Shown in pieces: positions 8,601-15,263 of a stretch of DNA of 19,765 bases. Both the position numbers and the translations under genes were made by a program. Position 1 is the stretch's first letter. Each line of letters starts with the position of its first letter. The notes under the pieces were generated by a model that had not been told where the DNA came from, ran no database searches, and was given only the letters and a program-made list of their open reading frames with translations. Source of the stretch: UBA9653 sp014859835 (GTDB lineage: Archaea; Thermoplasmatota; Thermoplasmata; UBA10834). The stretch covers positions 1 through 19,765 of the forward strand of contig JACZKW010000048.1 in NCBI GenBank assembly GCA_014859835.1. Direction: 5' to 3'.

Positions 8601-9596
8601 TCGGCCGTGTCGATCACGGTCGAAGCGAACGCGGCTCCGCTGGTACCTGACCTGCCATATCCGACTGTGATGGCCAACACGACGGTGGTGTTCACAACTG
8701 AGCCATTCGACCCTGACGGGGACGACTTGAGCAGCTGGTGGGACTTCGGGGACGACTCCCCGATGGAGTCTGGGGACACCGTGACGCACATGTACGTCAT
8801 GCCCGGCGAGTACGTCTACAGGGTGTATGTCGACGACGCGCACGAACACAATGAGACTAAGTCCGGCATCATCACGGTGTTGTCCGAGGACGCGAACTTC
8901 GCGCCAGAGGTCGACGCACTGGCGAATATGACCGCCCTCGTTGGAGAGATCGTCGTGTTCAACGCGACGGCGACCGATGTCAACGAGGATGTCCTCATCT
9001 ACACATGGGACTTCGGGGATGACAGCGATCTCGTCGTCGGTCAGGAGGTCGACCACGTGTACTCTGCCGCTGACAACCACACGTTCACCGTATATGTCGA
9101 TGACGGCGAGTTCAACGAGAGCGCCGATGCGGTGATCACAGTGAGTGCGAGCGAGCCCCCGGTTGCGAACGCTGGAGATGACCAGACAGTGGATGTCGGG
9201 GTGGAGGTCGCCTTCGACGGCAGCGGTTCTACGGATGATGTAGGCATCGTGAACTATACGTGGACTTTAGAGTACGATGGTGGCACGATCACCCTGTACG
9301 GAGTCGCCCCAGCGCACATGTTCGAGGTGGCCGGGGAGTACAATGTCACTCTGACGGTGAATGACTTCGAGGGGCAGACCGACGCGGACTATGTGACGAT
9401 CACGGTCGAGGATGACAAGACGTTCATCGAGGGATATGGGCTCGTGATCGGCCTTGTCGCACTGCTCGTCGTCGTGGCCGTGGTGTACATCGTCCTGAAG
9501 GGACGGAAGGGCGGCAAGACCCCCTCCTCATCAGAGATAGAGGGGGTGGCGTCCTCCGACGCGCCAGAGGAACCAGGACCCCCTCCACCCGGCTAA
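5634..9596 (+). CDS. Tethered family-5 solute-binding protein fused to PKD repeats
   Basis: The protein has 1320 residues and starts at GTG 5634, seven bases after GGGAGGA. A signal peptide (about residues 9-30) precedes a family-5 extracellular solute-binding domain (about 50-605). That domain carries typical elements such as DLAKSWETSDDGLTWTFEI, a VTVEDVIYTY stretch and a PVVKEAMAMCIDK helix. About seven PKD domains follow (about 622-1260), several with WDWGDG or WDFGDD. A transmembrane helix at about 1269-1289 with a basic stop and a Pro/Ser-rich tail ends it. The binding domain therefore sits outside the cell on a long PKD stalk anchored at its C-terminus, unlike lipid-anchored bacterial DppA. 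It presumably captures peptides for the upstream permeases. Substrate specificity cannot be read from sequence. Confidence 0.93.
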   Translation: MDERDNRMRVSRITLCVAVMCAVMMLGFPSFVNDGEPLSAVDSVAALPDVDRLFSIGTSDMTVSTLNPFQYTMSDEYLVIWLCMSTLLTYDLDLQLQGDLAKSWETSDDGLTWTFEIVDNAYFCDPADPTNEVSERLVTVEDVIYTYWAVQNFKSNLHFYLPGGSADGPDVPPTIASMTADGQFKMTIVLDHPFAPFIGALSTVPIIPKYYWEDHEGGSGDPTGWTQALPLGSGAFYYPLDGLPTAGEAPLYRNPSWFQEKNRGWQIHVDTLKLKDMTDSSTAWTELKLGNIDCMMGVQPAVYTGELETLTDVIGFAQSTGFVYEFNLNQLTEEKRDELGWTGGPDAYNNPILLDPVVKEAMAMCIDKYAFIDDVLEGLGTYADSLIPDVNPWYHRYENPVTFDTAAARQMLMDAGWNMDAAGNPASPTETPLYGYFEGELEPLDFRFVTLNDPPEWLTGATLIKDWCAEAGVQLNLELVSPNQMNTIWYYGSYDTWLWDWIFTPLSEPSTDILSVLTTDEIGTWSDVFMSEPVFDALYNESVRAMDPAARRAILDEMQDFAYEHYSLQCIAYRKELYAVSTLNWNNYGDWEDKFMLMPDQGLPYVYMMMSPSGPAADDHPNQAPVITSLDAEFEGYVETAISFSGSATDGSTLQYQWYWGDGETSGWLSSPSATHTYDRDGYYTVYFAARESDDDTTADYFITWGVTTAKVVDASNTAPHDLSIDFDPLMFDIGDVVTFTGSAIDDEDDDLDYSWAFGDMYSAKGPVVEHQYQASGSYTVTLSVTDNRVGTDPRPVTTNALAIAGGNSPPTIDVPDFSDVATHLSYDFSVTASDPNDDPIRYTWDWGDGTQTVTDTDSVSHTYDVQGFYDLTVYADDQTGVDGHNVSDTGAVTVMSEDNTAPVVVSFIASDTTPYTGQEITFTAVATDADYDSMRLTFALGDGTYAVEESEPTSPDEEVSFTVSHTYDTAGTVTAYVYVWDYQDNTSSSAVSITVEANAAPLVPDLPYPTVMANTTVVFTTEPFDPDGDDLSSWWDFGDDSPMESGDTVTHMYVMPGEYVYRVYVDDAHEHNETKSGIITVLSEDANFAPEVDALANMTALVGEIVVFNATATDVNEDVLIYTWDFGDDSDLVVGQEVDHVYSAADNHTFTVYVDDGEFNESADAVITVSASEPPVANAGDDQTVDVGVEVAFDGSGSTDDVGIVNYTWTLEYDGGTITLYGVAPAHMFEVAGEYNVTLTVNDFEGQTDADYVTITVEDDKTFIEGYGLVIGLVALLVVVAVVYIVLKGRKGGKTPSSSEIEGVASSDAPEEPGPPPPG

Positions 9597-9655
9597 CAGT
9601 CGCGGTAGTCGCCGGCCCGTGCCAAGACAAACCTCTTATGAAAACCTCTTTCATC

Positions 9656-9669
9656 TCTGATTTTTCTAT
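9656..9669 (+). terminator. Possible oligo-T terminator of the transporter locus
   Basis: A pyrimidine-rich run including TTTTT lies about 65 bases after the binding-protein stop. Archaeal RNA polymerase terminates at T-runs without a required hairpin. Weak evidence. Confidence 0.3.
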
Positions 9670-9695
9670 CCTTGATCTCATCCAGACGTTCCGAT

Positions 9696-9741
9696 GAGTC
9701 AGCCAGCCTGTTCAATACAGATTTCCTATAGCGGCTGACTC
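9696..9741. repeat. 9-bp perfect inverted repeat
   Basis: GAGTCAGCC at 9696-9704 is the exact reverse complement of GGCTGACTC at 9733-9741. It lies between the end of the transporter locus and the second attachment-site copy. It could be a hairpin in RNA or a protein-binding palindrome from the decayed element. Confidence 0.45.
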
Positions 9742-9744
9742 TGA

Positions 9745-9894
9745 TTCTTCATAACGCCAAAAGGATTCCGGGGAGAAGGACGTGAAGGGTTCACGCTGGC
9801 ATTTGTGGCGGCCGGCATAATCGCGACGCTGGTGGTCATCGCAACGTTGGCCCTGCTGAGAAAGAGGAGGCCTAATCTCCCTCTGTGGGTGTGA
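9745..9894 (+). pseudogene. Relic of a C-terminal membrane anchor
   Basis: An open frame of 49 codons starts right after a stop (9742-9744) and ends at TGA 9892-9894. It encodes a glycine/charge-rich lead-in, one hydrophobic helix (FTLAFVAAGIIATLVVIATL), then RKRRP. This layout is typical of the C-terminal anchor of archaeal surface proteins. There is no good start codon with a ribosome site and no extracellular domain upstream in frame. It is therefore most likely the tail of a deleted surface protein, possibly one disrupted when the island formed. A small one-helix peptide is the alternative. Confidence 0.4.
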
Positions 9895-10012
9895 CCAAGT
9901 CAACCGGGTTCTTACACAGCATAAATTGATTTCACACCTCGCGAGGAAAGGCGATGAAAAGGTTCATATCCCGGTACAAAAACCCTGATTGAGAAATGGC
10001 CAGTAAGCCCAA

Positions 10013-10034
10013 TTCGAATCCGGCTGGGCCCACT
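10013..10034 (+). repeat. Attachment-site copy 2 (orphan tRNA-Val 3' end)
   Basis: TTCGAATCCGG and TGGGCCCACT, separated by one base, repeat the 3' end of the tRNA-Val at 192-213 with 21 of 22 bases identical. No D-arm, anticodon arm or matching 5' acceptor strand lies upstream (the preceding bases are AGCCCAA), so this is not a functional tRNA. Such a partial direct repeat is the usual far junction of an element integrated at a tRNA gene. It lies about 25 bases from the second integrase remnant. Confidence 0.75.
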
Positions 10035-10058
10035 ATCATCCTTCTGGCTAAATTCTAA

Positions 10059-10292
10059 TCAGCGTTTTGGGATTTTCGCAACAGGTGCTTCCCAAGCCTG
10101 TCGCATGAGAGAGAACGCGGTTTCCGAACGTACTCGCGAATAGTACTTCTCTGTAGTCACTGTGCTCGAATGCCCAAGCGCCTTGCTCACAACCTCAATA
10201 GGAATGTCCTTGGCCTCCTGCACATAGGTCAGCCTGAGATCCATCCATTGGAAGTGGACCCGGCAACTCATGGCCAAATACGGACTACACAT
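10059..10292 (-). pseudogene. Tyrosine recombinase (integrase) C-terminal remnant 2
   Basis: The last 77 residues of an archaeal XerA/phage-type integrase remain. They include MDLRLTY (box II, with the histidine of HxLR changed to Met but the arginine kept), VVSKALGHSS (box III) and TTEKYYSRVR with the nucleophile tyrosine. The N-terminal core-binding domain and the first catalytic arginine are absent, and a stop in the same frame lies just above the first ATG. It sits next to the orphan attachment copy, mirroring the first remnant next to the tRNA. It is probably non-functional. Confidence 0.75.
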
Positions 10293-10414
10293 CGGGACGG
10301 GCTACTCGGAGTCCGTCCTCCGGCCCGTATCTGCTTGTCCGTGGATGATGCAAGGCATTCCTCGGAAAGGCCCATATGGAGGGAACACTGTATGTGTAAT
10401 GGAGGAGGAAGAGC
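10293..10414. other. Gap after the integrase remnant
   Basis: No gene is recognised. The segment presumably contains further decayed integrase sequence and the promoter of the next gene. A strong GGAGGAGGA ribosome site closes it at 10401-10409. Confidence 0.3.
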
Positions 10415-10657
10415 ATGGACTGGTTTCTAGCCATGATTGTCATCATTGTGCTCATCATTATCGTTTGGATAATCTCATGGGCATCTGGCGTAAAGGTCAC
10501 GAAGTCTCCACAAGTATATGAGTATTCGCGACCAGGCCAGACCATGTCCTGCTCACATTGCGGAAACGCCCTCGCATCAGCGTCAATCCAGTGTCCTAGA
10601 TGCGGTCGCATTCAGCCCCAGTCAATCAGCGATCAATATGTGAAGATAAGATTATGA
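10415..10657 (+). CDS. Small membrane protein with a zinc ribbon
   Basis: This is an 80-residue protein. Its ATG follows GGAGGAGGA (10401-10409). An N-terminal transmembrane helix (about residues 3-24) is followed by a linker and one zinc-ribbon with two knuckles, CSHCG and CPRCG (about residues 46-63), so four cysteines can hold one zinc. The ribbon would be cytoplasmic or surface-side depending on topology. No specific family is recognised. Its neighbour also combines zinc ribbons with membrane helices, so the two may act together, perhaps in membrane-linked regulation or protein quality control. That role is inference. Confidence 0.75.
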   Translation: MDWFLAMIVIIVLIIIVWIISWASGVKVTKSPQVYEYSRPGQTMSCSHCGNALASASIQCPRCGRIQPQSISDQYVKIRL

Positions 10658-10690
10658 GAAGGGGTTGACGCATTTTACATATCCGGAAAT

Positions 10691-10735
10691 GCTCAGATCA
10701 GATTCTGAGCGAGCAGGTCAGAATACGAATCTGAT
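10691..10735 (+). repeat. Overlapping alternative hairpins in the leader of the double zinc-ribbon gene
   Basis: GCTCAG (10691-10696) pairs with CTGAGC (10705-10710). Alternatively, ATCAGATTC (10697-10705) pairs with GAATCTGAT (10727-10735). The two hairpins share base 10705 and place one arm of the larger hairpin in the loop of the smaller, so they would compete. They lie upstream of the ribosome site at 10761. They could be an operator palindrome or a leader switch; no function is shown. Confidence 0.35.
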
Positions 10736-10775
10736 TAAGGCGTGCGGCATCCCACAAAAAGGGAGATATACAGTC

Positions 10776-11291
10776 ATGATGAATCCAGAAGATGAGATGG
10801 AAGACACAATCACATGCCCAGCCTGCAGTAGAACAATCAGGTCGGATTCACCGTTCTGCAGGTCCTGCGGAAGACAAATTCGCAAATGTCAGAGCTGTGG
10901 CTCTCCCCTTCTTGAAGGAGTCATGGCCTGCCAGAATTGCGAGGCGCTTATTCCTGTGGCCCCTGGGTATTCTGAAAAATCATCGTACGAAGGCGATACG
11001 GAGACTCCATATCTCGTTTGGGAAGGACTTCCATTTTCCTGGCTGCAGAGGACATCTATGACCAGGCGCCAGTGGAGGATAACCATATTGATGATTGCTA
11101 TAGCCATAGCAGTCTGCGTCTCGATATTCATATTCGTTATTACCCAAGTCATACCTGAAAATGAAATATGTTGCGTCTCGGGCATCATCATCGGAGTTGT
11201 GTTCGCTATGGTGTTTGTCATATGGGTTAGGTACTGGACAGGCCGAAGCGAGGCAGAGGAAGAGGAGAAGAAGAAGTGGAGAGACCCATGA
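10776..11291 (+). CDS. Double zinc-ribbon protein with two C-terminal membrane helices
   Basis: The protein has 171 residues from the ATG at 10776, which follows GGGAG (10761-10765). The frame is open further up to a TTG at 10665, but that stretch contains hairpins and no domain. Eight cysteines in four CxxC pairs (CPAC, CRSC, CQSC, CQNC, within about residues 14-55) form a double zinc ribbon. Two transmembrane helices follow at about 100-121 and 128-150, then an acidic/lysine-rich tail. The stop overlaps the MsrA start as ATGA, suggesting translational coupling. Double zinc ribbons often mediate protein or nucleic-acid contacts. A link to oxidative stress through MsrA is inferred from context only. 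Confidence 0.75.
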   Translation: MMNPEDEMEDTITCPACSRTIRSDSPFCRSCGRQIRKCQSCGSPLLEGVMACQNCEALIPVAPGYSEKSSYEGDTETPYLVWEGLPFSWLQRTSMTRRQWRITILMIAIAIAVCVSIFIFVITQVIPENEICCVSGIIIGVVFAMVFVIWVRYWTGRSEAEEEEKKKWRDP

Positions 11292-11767
11292 CAGTGAAAG
11301 CAACATTCGCGGCAGGATGCTTCTGGGGCGTCGAGGCAACATTCAGGAAGGCTCACGGTGTCGTATCCACCCGTGTCGGATACACGGGTGGGAAGACGGA
11401 TGATCCTACATACGAGGAGGTCTGCTCTGGCAGGACCGGTCATGCGGAAGCTATCGAAATAGAATTCGATCCGCGCGAGGTCACATACGAGCGATTGCTG
11501 GAGATATTCTGGGACATGCACGACCCGACCACCCTTAACAGGCAGGGACCAGATAGAGGGACTCAGTACAGATCCGCAATATTCTATCATGACCCTGAGC
11601 AGAAGAGACTCGCGGAGGAATCGCTGCAGACGCTGGAGAAGCCCGGGCGTCATGGTGACAGGAGGATCGTCACGGAGATCGTACCAGCCGACACATTCTG
11701 GCCGGCAGAGGAGTATCATCAATGTTATTTCGAGAAAACCGGCAGGGACTCCTGCAGAGTGCATTGA
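11288..11767 (+). CDS. msrA: Peptide methionine-S-sulfoxide reductase MsrA
   Basis: MsrA reduces methionine-S-sulfoxide in proteins and free methionine, repairing oxidative damage in the cytoplasm. The 159-residue protein has the catalytic motif AAGCFWGVE with Cys11. Other family elements follow: VVSTRVGYTGG, GHAEAIEIEFDP, FWDMHDPTT and GTQYRSAIFY. Cysteines at 146 and 156 near the C-terminus are candidates for the resolving cysteine. The chosen ATG overlaps the upstream stop in ATGA; a GTG at 11276 is an in-frame alternative that adds four residues. It is probably cotranscribed with the zinc-ribbon membrane protein. Confidence 0.96.
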   Translation: MTVKATFAAGCFWGVEATFRKAHGVVSTRVGYTGGKTDDPTYEEVCSGRTGHAEAIEIEFDPREVTYERLLEIFWDMHDPTTLNRQGPDRGTQYRSAIFYHDPEQKRLAEESLQTLEKPGRHGDRRIVTEIVPADTFWPAEEYHQCYFEKTGRDSCRVH

Positions 11768-11885
11768 CACCAGCCTGAACGAAGGATTTTAGCCACTTTT
11801 GCTCAGAAAGAACTATTTGACCGATGCTTTTTACCCACGATAGAGACATGCCAACACAGCCTGCTGGCGGATTCGAGGCCGTTTG

Positions 11886-13676
11886 ATGTTCAGCGACATC
11901 CAAAAATCACTCAGAGGTCATATTCGGAGCGAGTTCCTGGGAGAGTATGCCAGACTCAACATAATCGCAGCCATGGTCGGAGGATTGGCAGCGCTCATCG
12001 CCATAGGATTCAGATGGCTCATACTCGCGTTCCAGGAATTCTTCTTCGTGGGCGGGAACCCGTTGAACAACGAGCTTGGGCTCTGGGTCTTCGCGGTGCC
12101 CATGATAGGCGCGGTCTTCGTCGGCATGATCGCCTACTGGCTCGCGCCTGAGGTGAAGGGAGCCGGCGTGGCCGAAGTCATGCGTGGCCTGATGGCGGAC
12201 AAGGGAAGGGCCAGGGCAAGAGTGCCTGCCCTCAAGGCACTCGCATCCGCGATCACTCTGGGTTCGGGCGGATCGGCAGGCAGAGAAGGGCCGATAGTCC
12301 AGATAGGAGCGTCCTTCGCGTCCGTGGTCGGCCAGAAGCTCAAGATGACCACGACCGAGGTCAGGATAATGGTGGCCTGCGGTGCGGCTGCCGGGATAGC
12401 AGCCACGTTCAACACCCCGATTGCCGCAGCAGTGTTCGCGCTCGAACTGCTCCTGCTAGAGTTCAGGACGAGATCGTTCATTCCACTCATCATATCGACA
12501 GTATTCGCGACTCTTATCTCTAGGCTGTTCCTCGGGGATTATCCCACTTTCTCGATGGAGTTGACTTACTCGCTTGTGAGCCCGTACGAACTGGCATTCT
12601 ATCTGGTCCTCGGATTGCTCGCTGGAATTGTAGGTGTCATATTCATAAAGATGCTCTACAAGATGGAGGACGTGTTCGATGCACTCTCAGTGCCGGGCTA
12701 TGTCAAGCCGGTCATCGGCGTCGCGATGGTGGGCGCCATCGGTCTGTTCTATCCGAGTGTGTTGGGCGTCGGTTATGACACGGTCACAGCAGCACTCAAC
12801 GGACATCTCGACCAGCTGTTCGACGTCCGGATGCTCGGACTGTTCGTCGTCGTTGTACTGATACTAAAGCTGATAGCCACATCGCTGACGATATCGTCCG
12901 GGAACGCTGGCGGCGTATTCGGTCCGTCATTGTTTCTCGGGGCCATGCTTGGCGCGGCATTCGGGATGGCGGCCAATCAGTTCTTCCCGAACATGACAGC
13001 GGAGTACGGTGCATATGCGCTCGTAGGCATGGCCGCAGTGTTCGCGTCCACTGCGAGGGCGACACTCACGGCCATATTGATGCTGTTCGAGATGACATCG
13101 AGTTACGAGATCATCCTACCACTCATGTTCGCGTGTGTCGTCAGCGACGCCGTGAGCAGCATGCTGTCAAAGGAGACGATATACACTGCGAAGCTTGCGA
13201 AGCTGGGGATACGGTACGTCCATGATCTCTCGGCGAACATATTGGAGGCCGCGAAGGTCAAGGAGGCGATGGACATCAAGTTCGTCTCGTTGTCCCCTGA
13301 CACGCCGCTGAGGAAGGTGGTGGACCTGCAACTGTACAGCGGCAAGAAAGGCTACCCGGTGGTCTCGTCAGACGGGAAACTGAAGGGCATAGTCACTCTG
13401 ACGGATGTACGAAAGGCATTCGAGAGCGGCAAACAGGATTCGACCGTGAACGACATCATGACCAAGAGGATAGTGACCGTGTATCCAGAAGAGACGCTTC
13501 AAGTGGCGATGGAGAAGATGGTCCTTAGGAAGATAGGTCATCTACCAGTGGTGGACCCAGCGAAGCCGAACAGGATCATCGCCATGATAGACAGGGAAGC
13601 CATCCTTGACAGGTACAGAGGCGTCTTGGCAGAAGAGGTATCGGAGGAGTCCATTCAGGGCAGACTCATGGAATGA
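11886..13676 (+). CDS. ClC-family chloride channel/transporter with CBS domains
   Basis: This 596-residue protein has a ClC membrane core of about 430 residues followed by a pair of CBS domains (about 455-575). The gating glutamate is present in GREGP (Glu134), and later GGVFGPSLFLGA and a conserved Tyr in EMTSSYEI resemble the anion-binding regions. The first selectivity motif is GAGVA (92-96), where E. coli ClC has GSGIP. The position of the E. coli internal proton glutamate (E203) aligns with Leu188, next to conserved Glu187, which favours passive channel behaviour or a different coupling. CBS domains usually bind adenine nucleotides and adjust gating. The start follows GAGG (11875-11878); a TTG one codon earlier is possible. 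It is convergent with the flavoprotein gene. Confidence 0.95.
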   Translation: MFSDIQKSLRGHIRSEFLGEYARLNIIAAMVGGLAALIAIGFRWLILAFQEFFFVGGNPLNNELGLWVFAVPMIGAVFVGMIAYWLAPEVKGAGVAEVMRGLMADKGRARARVPALKALASAITLGSGGSAGREGPIVQIGASFASVVGQKLKMTTTEVRIMVACGAAAGIAATFNTPIAAAVFALELLLLEFRTRSFIPLIISTVFATLISRLFLGDYPTFSMELTYSLVSPYELAFYLVLGLLAGIVGVIFIKMLYKMEDVFDALSVPGYVKPVIGVAMVGAIGLFYPSVLGVGYDTVTAALNGHLDQLFDVRMLGLFVVVVLILKLIATSLTISSGNAGGVFGPSLFLGAMLGAAFGMAANQFFPNMTAEYGAYALVGMAAVFASTARATLTAILMLFEMTSSYEIILPLMFACVVSDAVSSMLSKETIYTAKLAKLGIRYVHDLSANILEAAKVKEAMDIKFVSLSPDTPLRKVVDLQLYSGKKGYPVVSSDGKLKGIVTLTDVRKAFESGKQDSTVNDIMTKRIVTVYPEETLQVAMEKMVLRKIGHLPVVDPAKPNRIIAMIDREAILDRYRGVLAEEVSEESIQGRLME

Positions 13677-13713
13677 TGAGGTGACATTGCATCTTCAGCA
13701 TAGCTCATGATGG

Positions 13714-15114
13714 TCAGTGAATGTGAGCATGCTCAGCCTTAAAATTCACCGGCTGCAACCTGCCGAAAGCTGCCGTGAGCACCTCAGAAAGCGTTGGGTG
13801 TATGATCTGCGCACGGGCGAGCGGGGCGTAGGTCTGCGATTCTGAGACCATCAAGTTGACGACCTGCTGTATCAGGACGGCTGCTTGAGGGCCCACTGCA
13901 GTCGCACCGAGAATCTTACGTGTAGGATGCTCGACAATCACCTTGACGAAGGCGTCCTCATCGCCGTAGGCGAACCCCATGGCAGTGTCATGATACTTGG
14001 CGACCCCGACCATTACCTTCCTGCCAGAGACCGCCTCTTGCTCAGTCATCCCCACCTGGCCCACCTGAGGGTTCGTGAACACTGCATGAGGGACCGCGTG
14101 GAGATCCAACGCACGTTTCTCCTTCGAGTAGAGGTTGTGGCCGACTATCGATGACTGGTAGTTCGCAGTGTGACGGTACATGTTCCTTCCTAAGGCATCT
14201 CCGAGCGCATAGATGCCAGGCTTCGAGGTTTCGAGGTACTCATTGGTCTGTATCCAGCCGCGTTCATCCGTGTGCACCCCCGTGTTCTCCGGCTTGAGCC
14301 AATCAGAGTTCGATCGGACGCCGGTCGCAACGAAAAGGTGTTGACCATCGATCACGTTTTCATGCTTCCTGTCAGAGTCCCGCACAGTCACGGAGATGGA
14401 TCCGCCATGACCTTGGACGGAGACAGTATCAGTCCCTGTATGAATCTCGACATTCTTTGAGAGCCTCTTCTTCACGAGTGCGCTCGTCTCGGGTTCTTCG
14501 TGCGGAAGTAGGACAGGGTTGCGACCTATCATGAAAACCCGAGTGCCGATTGCGGAGAAGAAGTGGGCGAATTCGCAGCCGATGTAGCCACCACCAAATA
14601 TAACGATGCTCTCGGGCTGCTCCTCGATATCGAATATCGTCCTGTATGTATGATATTTGACCTTGTCAAGCCCGGGGGTCCTCGGGATGTTAGCCCTCGC
14701 TCCTGATGCAATGACTATCTTTGGCGCGCTGATGGTCTCGTCGCCCACCTTCATCGTGTGATCAGATACGAAACTGCCGATGAGATTGTACAGATCGAGC
14801 CCGGAAGTCGCCTTGACTCCGTGCTCCATCTCGTGCCTTCCGCTCAGAACGATGTCCCACATGCGTTTCTTGAGCGTAGGGAAATCGAGCTTGTCGAGAC
14901 GCAGATGCACCCCGATCAGCTCAGCCTCCTCGGCCTCACGGATCACGTCGGCCGCATGTATGAGAACCTTTGACGGTATGCATCCTCGGTTCAGACACGT
15001 GCCACCAAGCGGCCCTTCCTCCACCACGGCCACCTTCTCCCCTCTCTGGAGCGGGAGATCCACTAGGTTCATGCCTGCCCCAGATCCAATCACAATCAGG
15101 CCATACTCCTTCAT
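13714..15114 (-). CDS. Mycothione reductase/dihydrolipoamide dehydrogenase-like flavoprotein
   Basis: This is a 466-residue class-I pyridine-nucleotide disulfide oxidoreductase. It has an FAD-binding GSGAG near residue 10, redox-active cysteines 40 and 45 in GGTCLNRGCIPSK, and an NAD(P)-binding GGGYIG near residue 175. A second FAD motif YALGDALG and the C-terminal HPTLSE, with His439 as catalytic base, complete the family pattern. The N-terminal stretch with GMNLVD is more like mycothione reductase than lipoamide dehydrogenase, but substrate cannot be assigned. No 2-oxoacid dehydrogenase E1/E2 genes are nearby, so a thiol/disulfide role is plausible. The start is uncertain: ATGs at 15141 and 15132 are also in frame. 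I prefer 15114 because it matches the family N-terminus and a TATA-like TTTAAT lies about 35 bases ahead. Confidence 0.93.
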   Translation of the reverse strand: MKEYGLIVIGSGAGMNLVDLPLQRGEKVAVVEEGPLGGTCLNRGCIPSKVLIHAADVIREAEEAELIGVHLRLDKLDFPTLKKRMWDIVLSGRHEMEHGVKATSGLDLYNLIGSFVSDHTMKVGDETISAPKIVIASGARANIPRTPGLDKVKYHTYRTIFDIEEQPESIVIFGGGYIGCEFAHFFSAIGTRVFMIGRNPVLLPHEEPETSALVKKRLSKNVEIHTGTDTVSVQGHGGSISVTVRDSDRKHENVIDGQHLFVATGVRSNSDWLKPENTGVHTDERGWIQTNEYLETSKPGIYALGDALGRNMYRHTANYQSSIVGHNLYSKEKRALDLHAVPHAVFTNPQVGQVGMTEQEAVSGRKVMVGVAKYHDTAMGFAYGDEDAFVKVIVEHPTRKILGATAVGPQAAVLIQQVVNLMVSESQTYAPLARAQIIHPTLSEVLTAAFGRLQPVNFKAEHAHIH

Positions 15115-15263
15115 TCCGATACCCCGGACCATCAATGCCATCGCATGCCATTAAACTTCTCGACAATAGCGTCGAAAACTGTCATATCACCCGGTCACAC
15201 CATTTGAATAGTATACTAGCGATATCTGGATTCGGTGATTTTGTGGGGAGAATCGATCTGCCA

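Larger units (their letters stand above)
9597..9744. other. Gap after the binding-protein gene
   Basis: A T-rich stretch at 9656-9669 could end transcription of the transporter locus. GAGTCAGCC (9696-9704) and GGCTGACTC (9733-9741) form a perfect 9-bp inverted repeat with a 28-base loop. No gene is supported. Confidence 0.4.

Noticed and set aside
10665..10775. Upstream TTG extension of the double zinc-ribbon gene
   Set aside because: No domain in the extension, overlapping hairpins, and a better ribosome site before ATG 10776.
10889..11770. 293-codon minus-strand frame opposite the zinc-ribbon and msrA genes
   Set aside because: Both opposite-strand genes are clearly real and the frame shows no domain.
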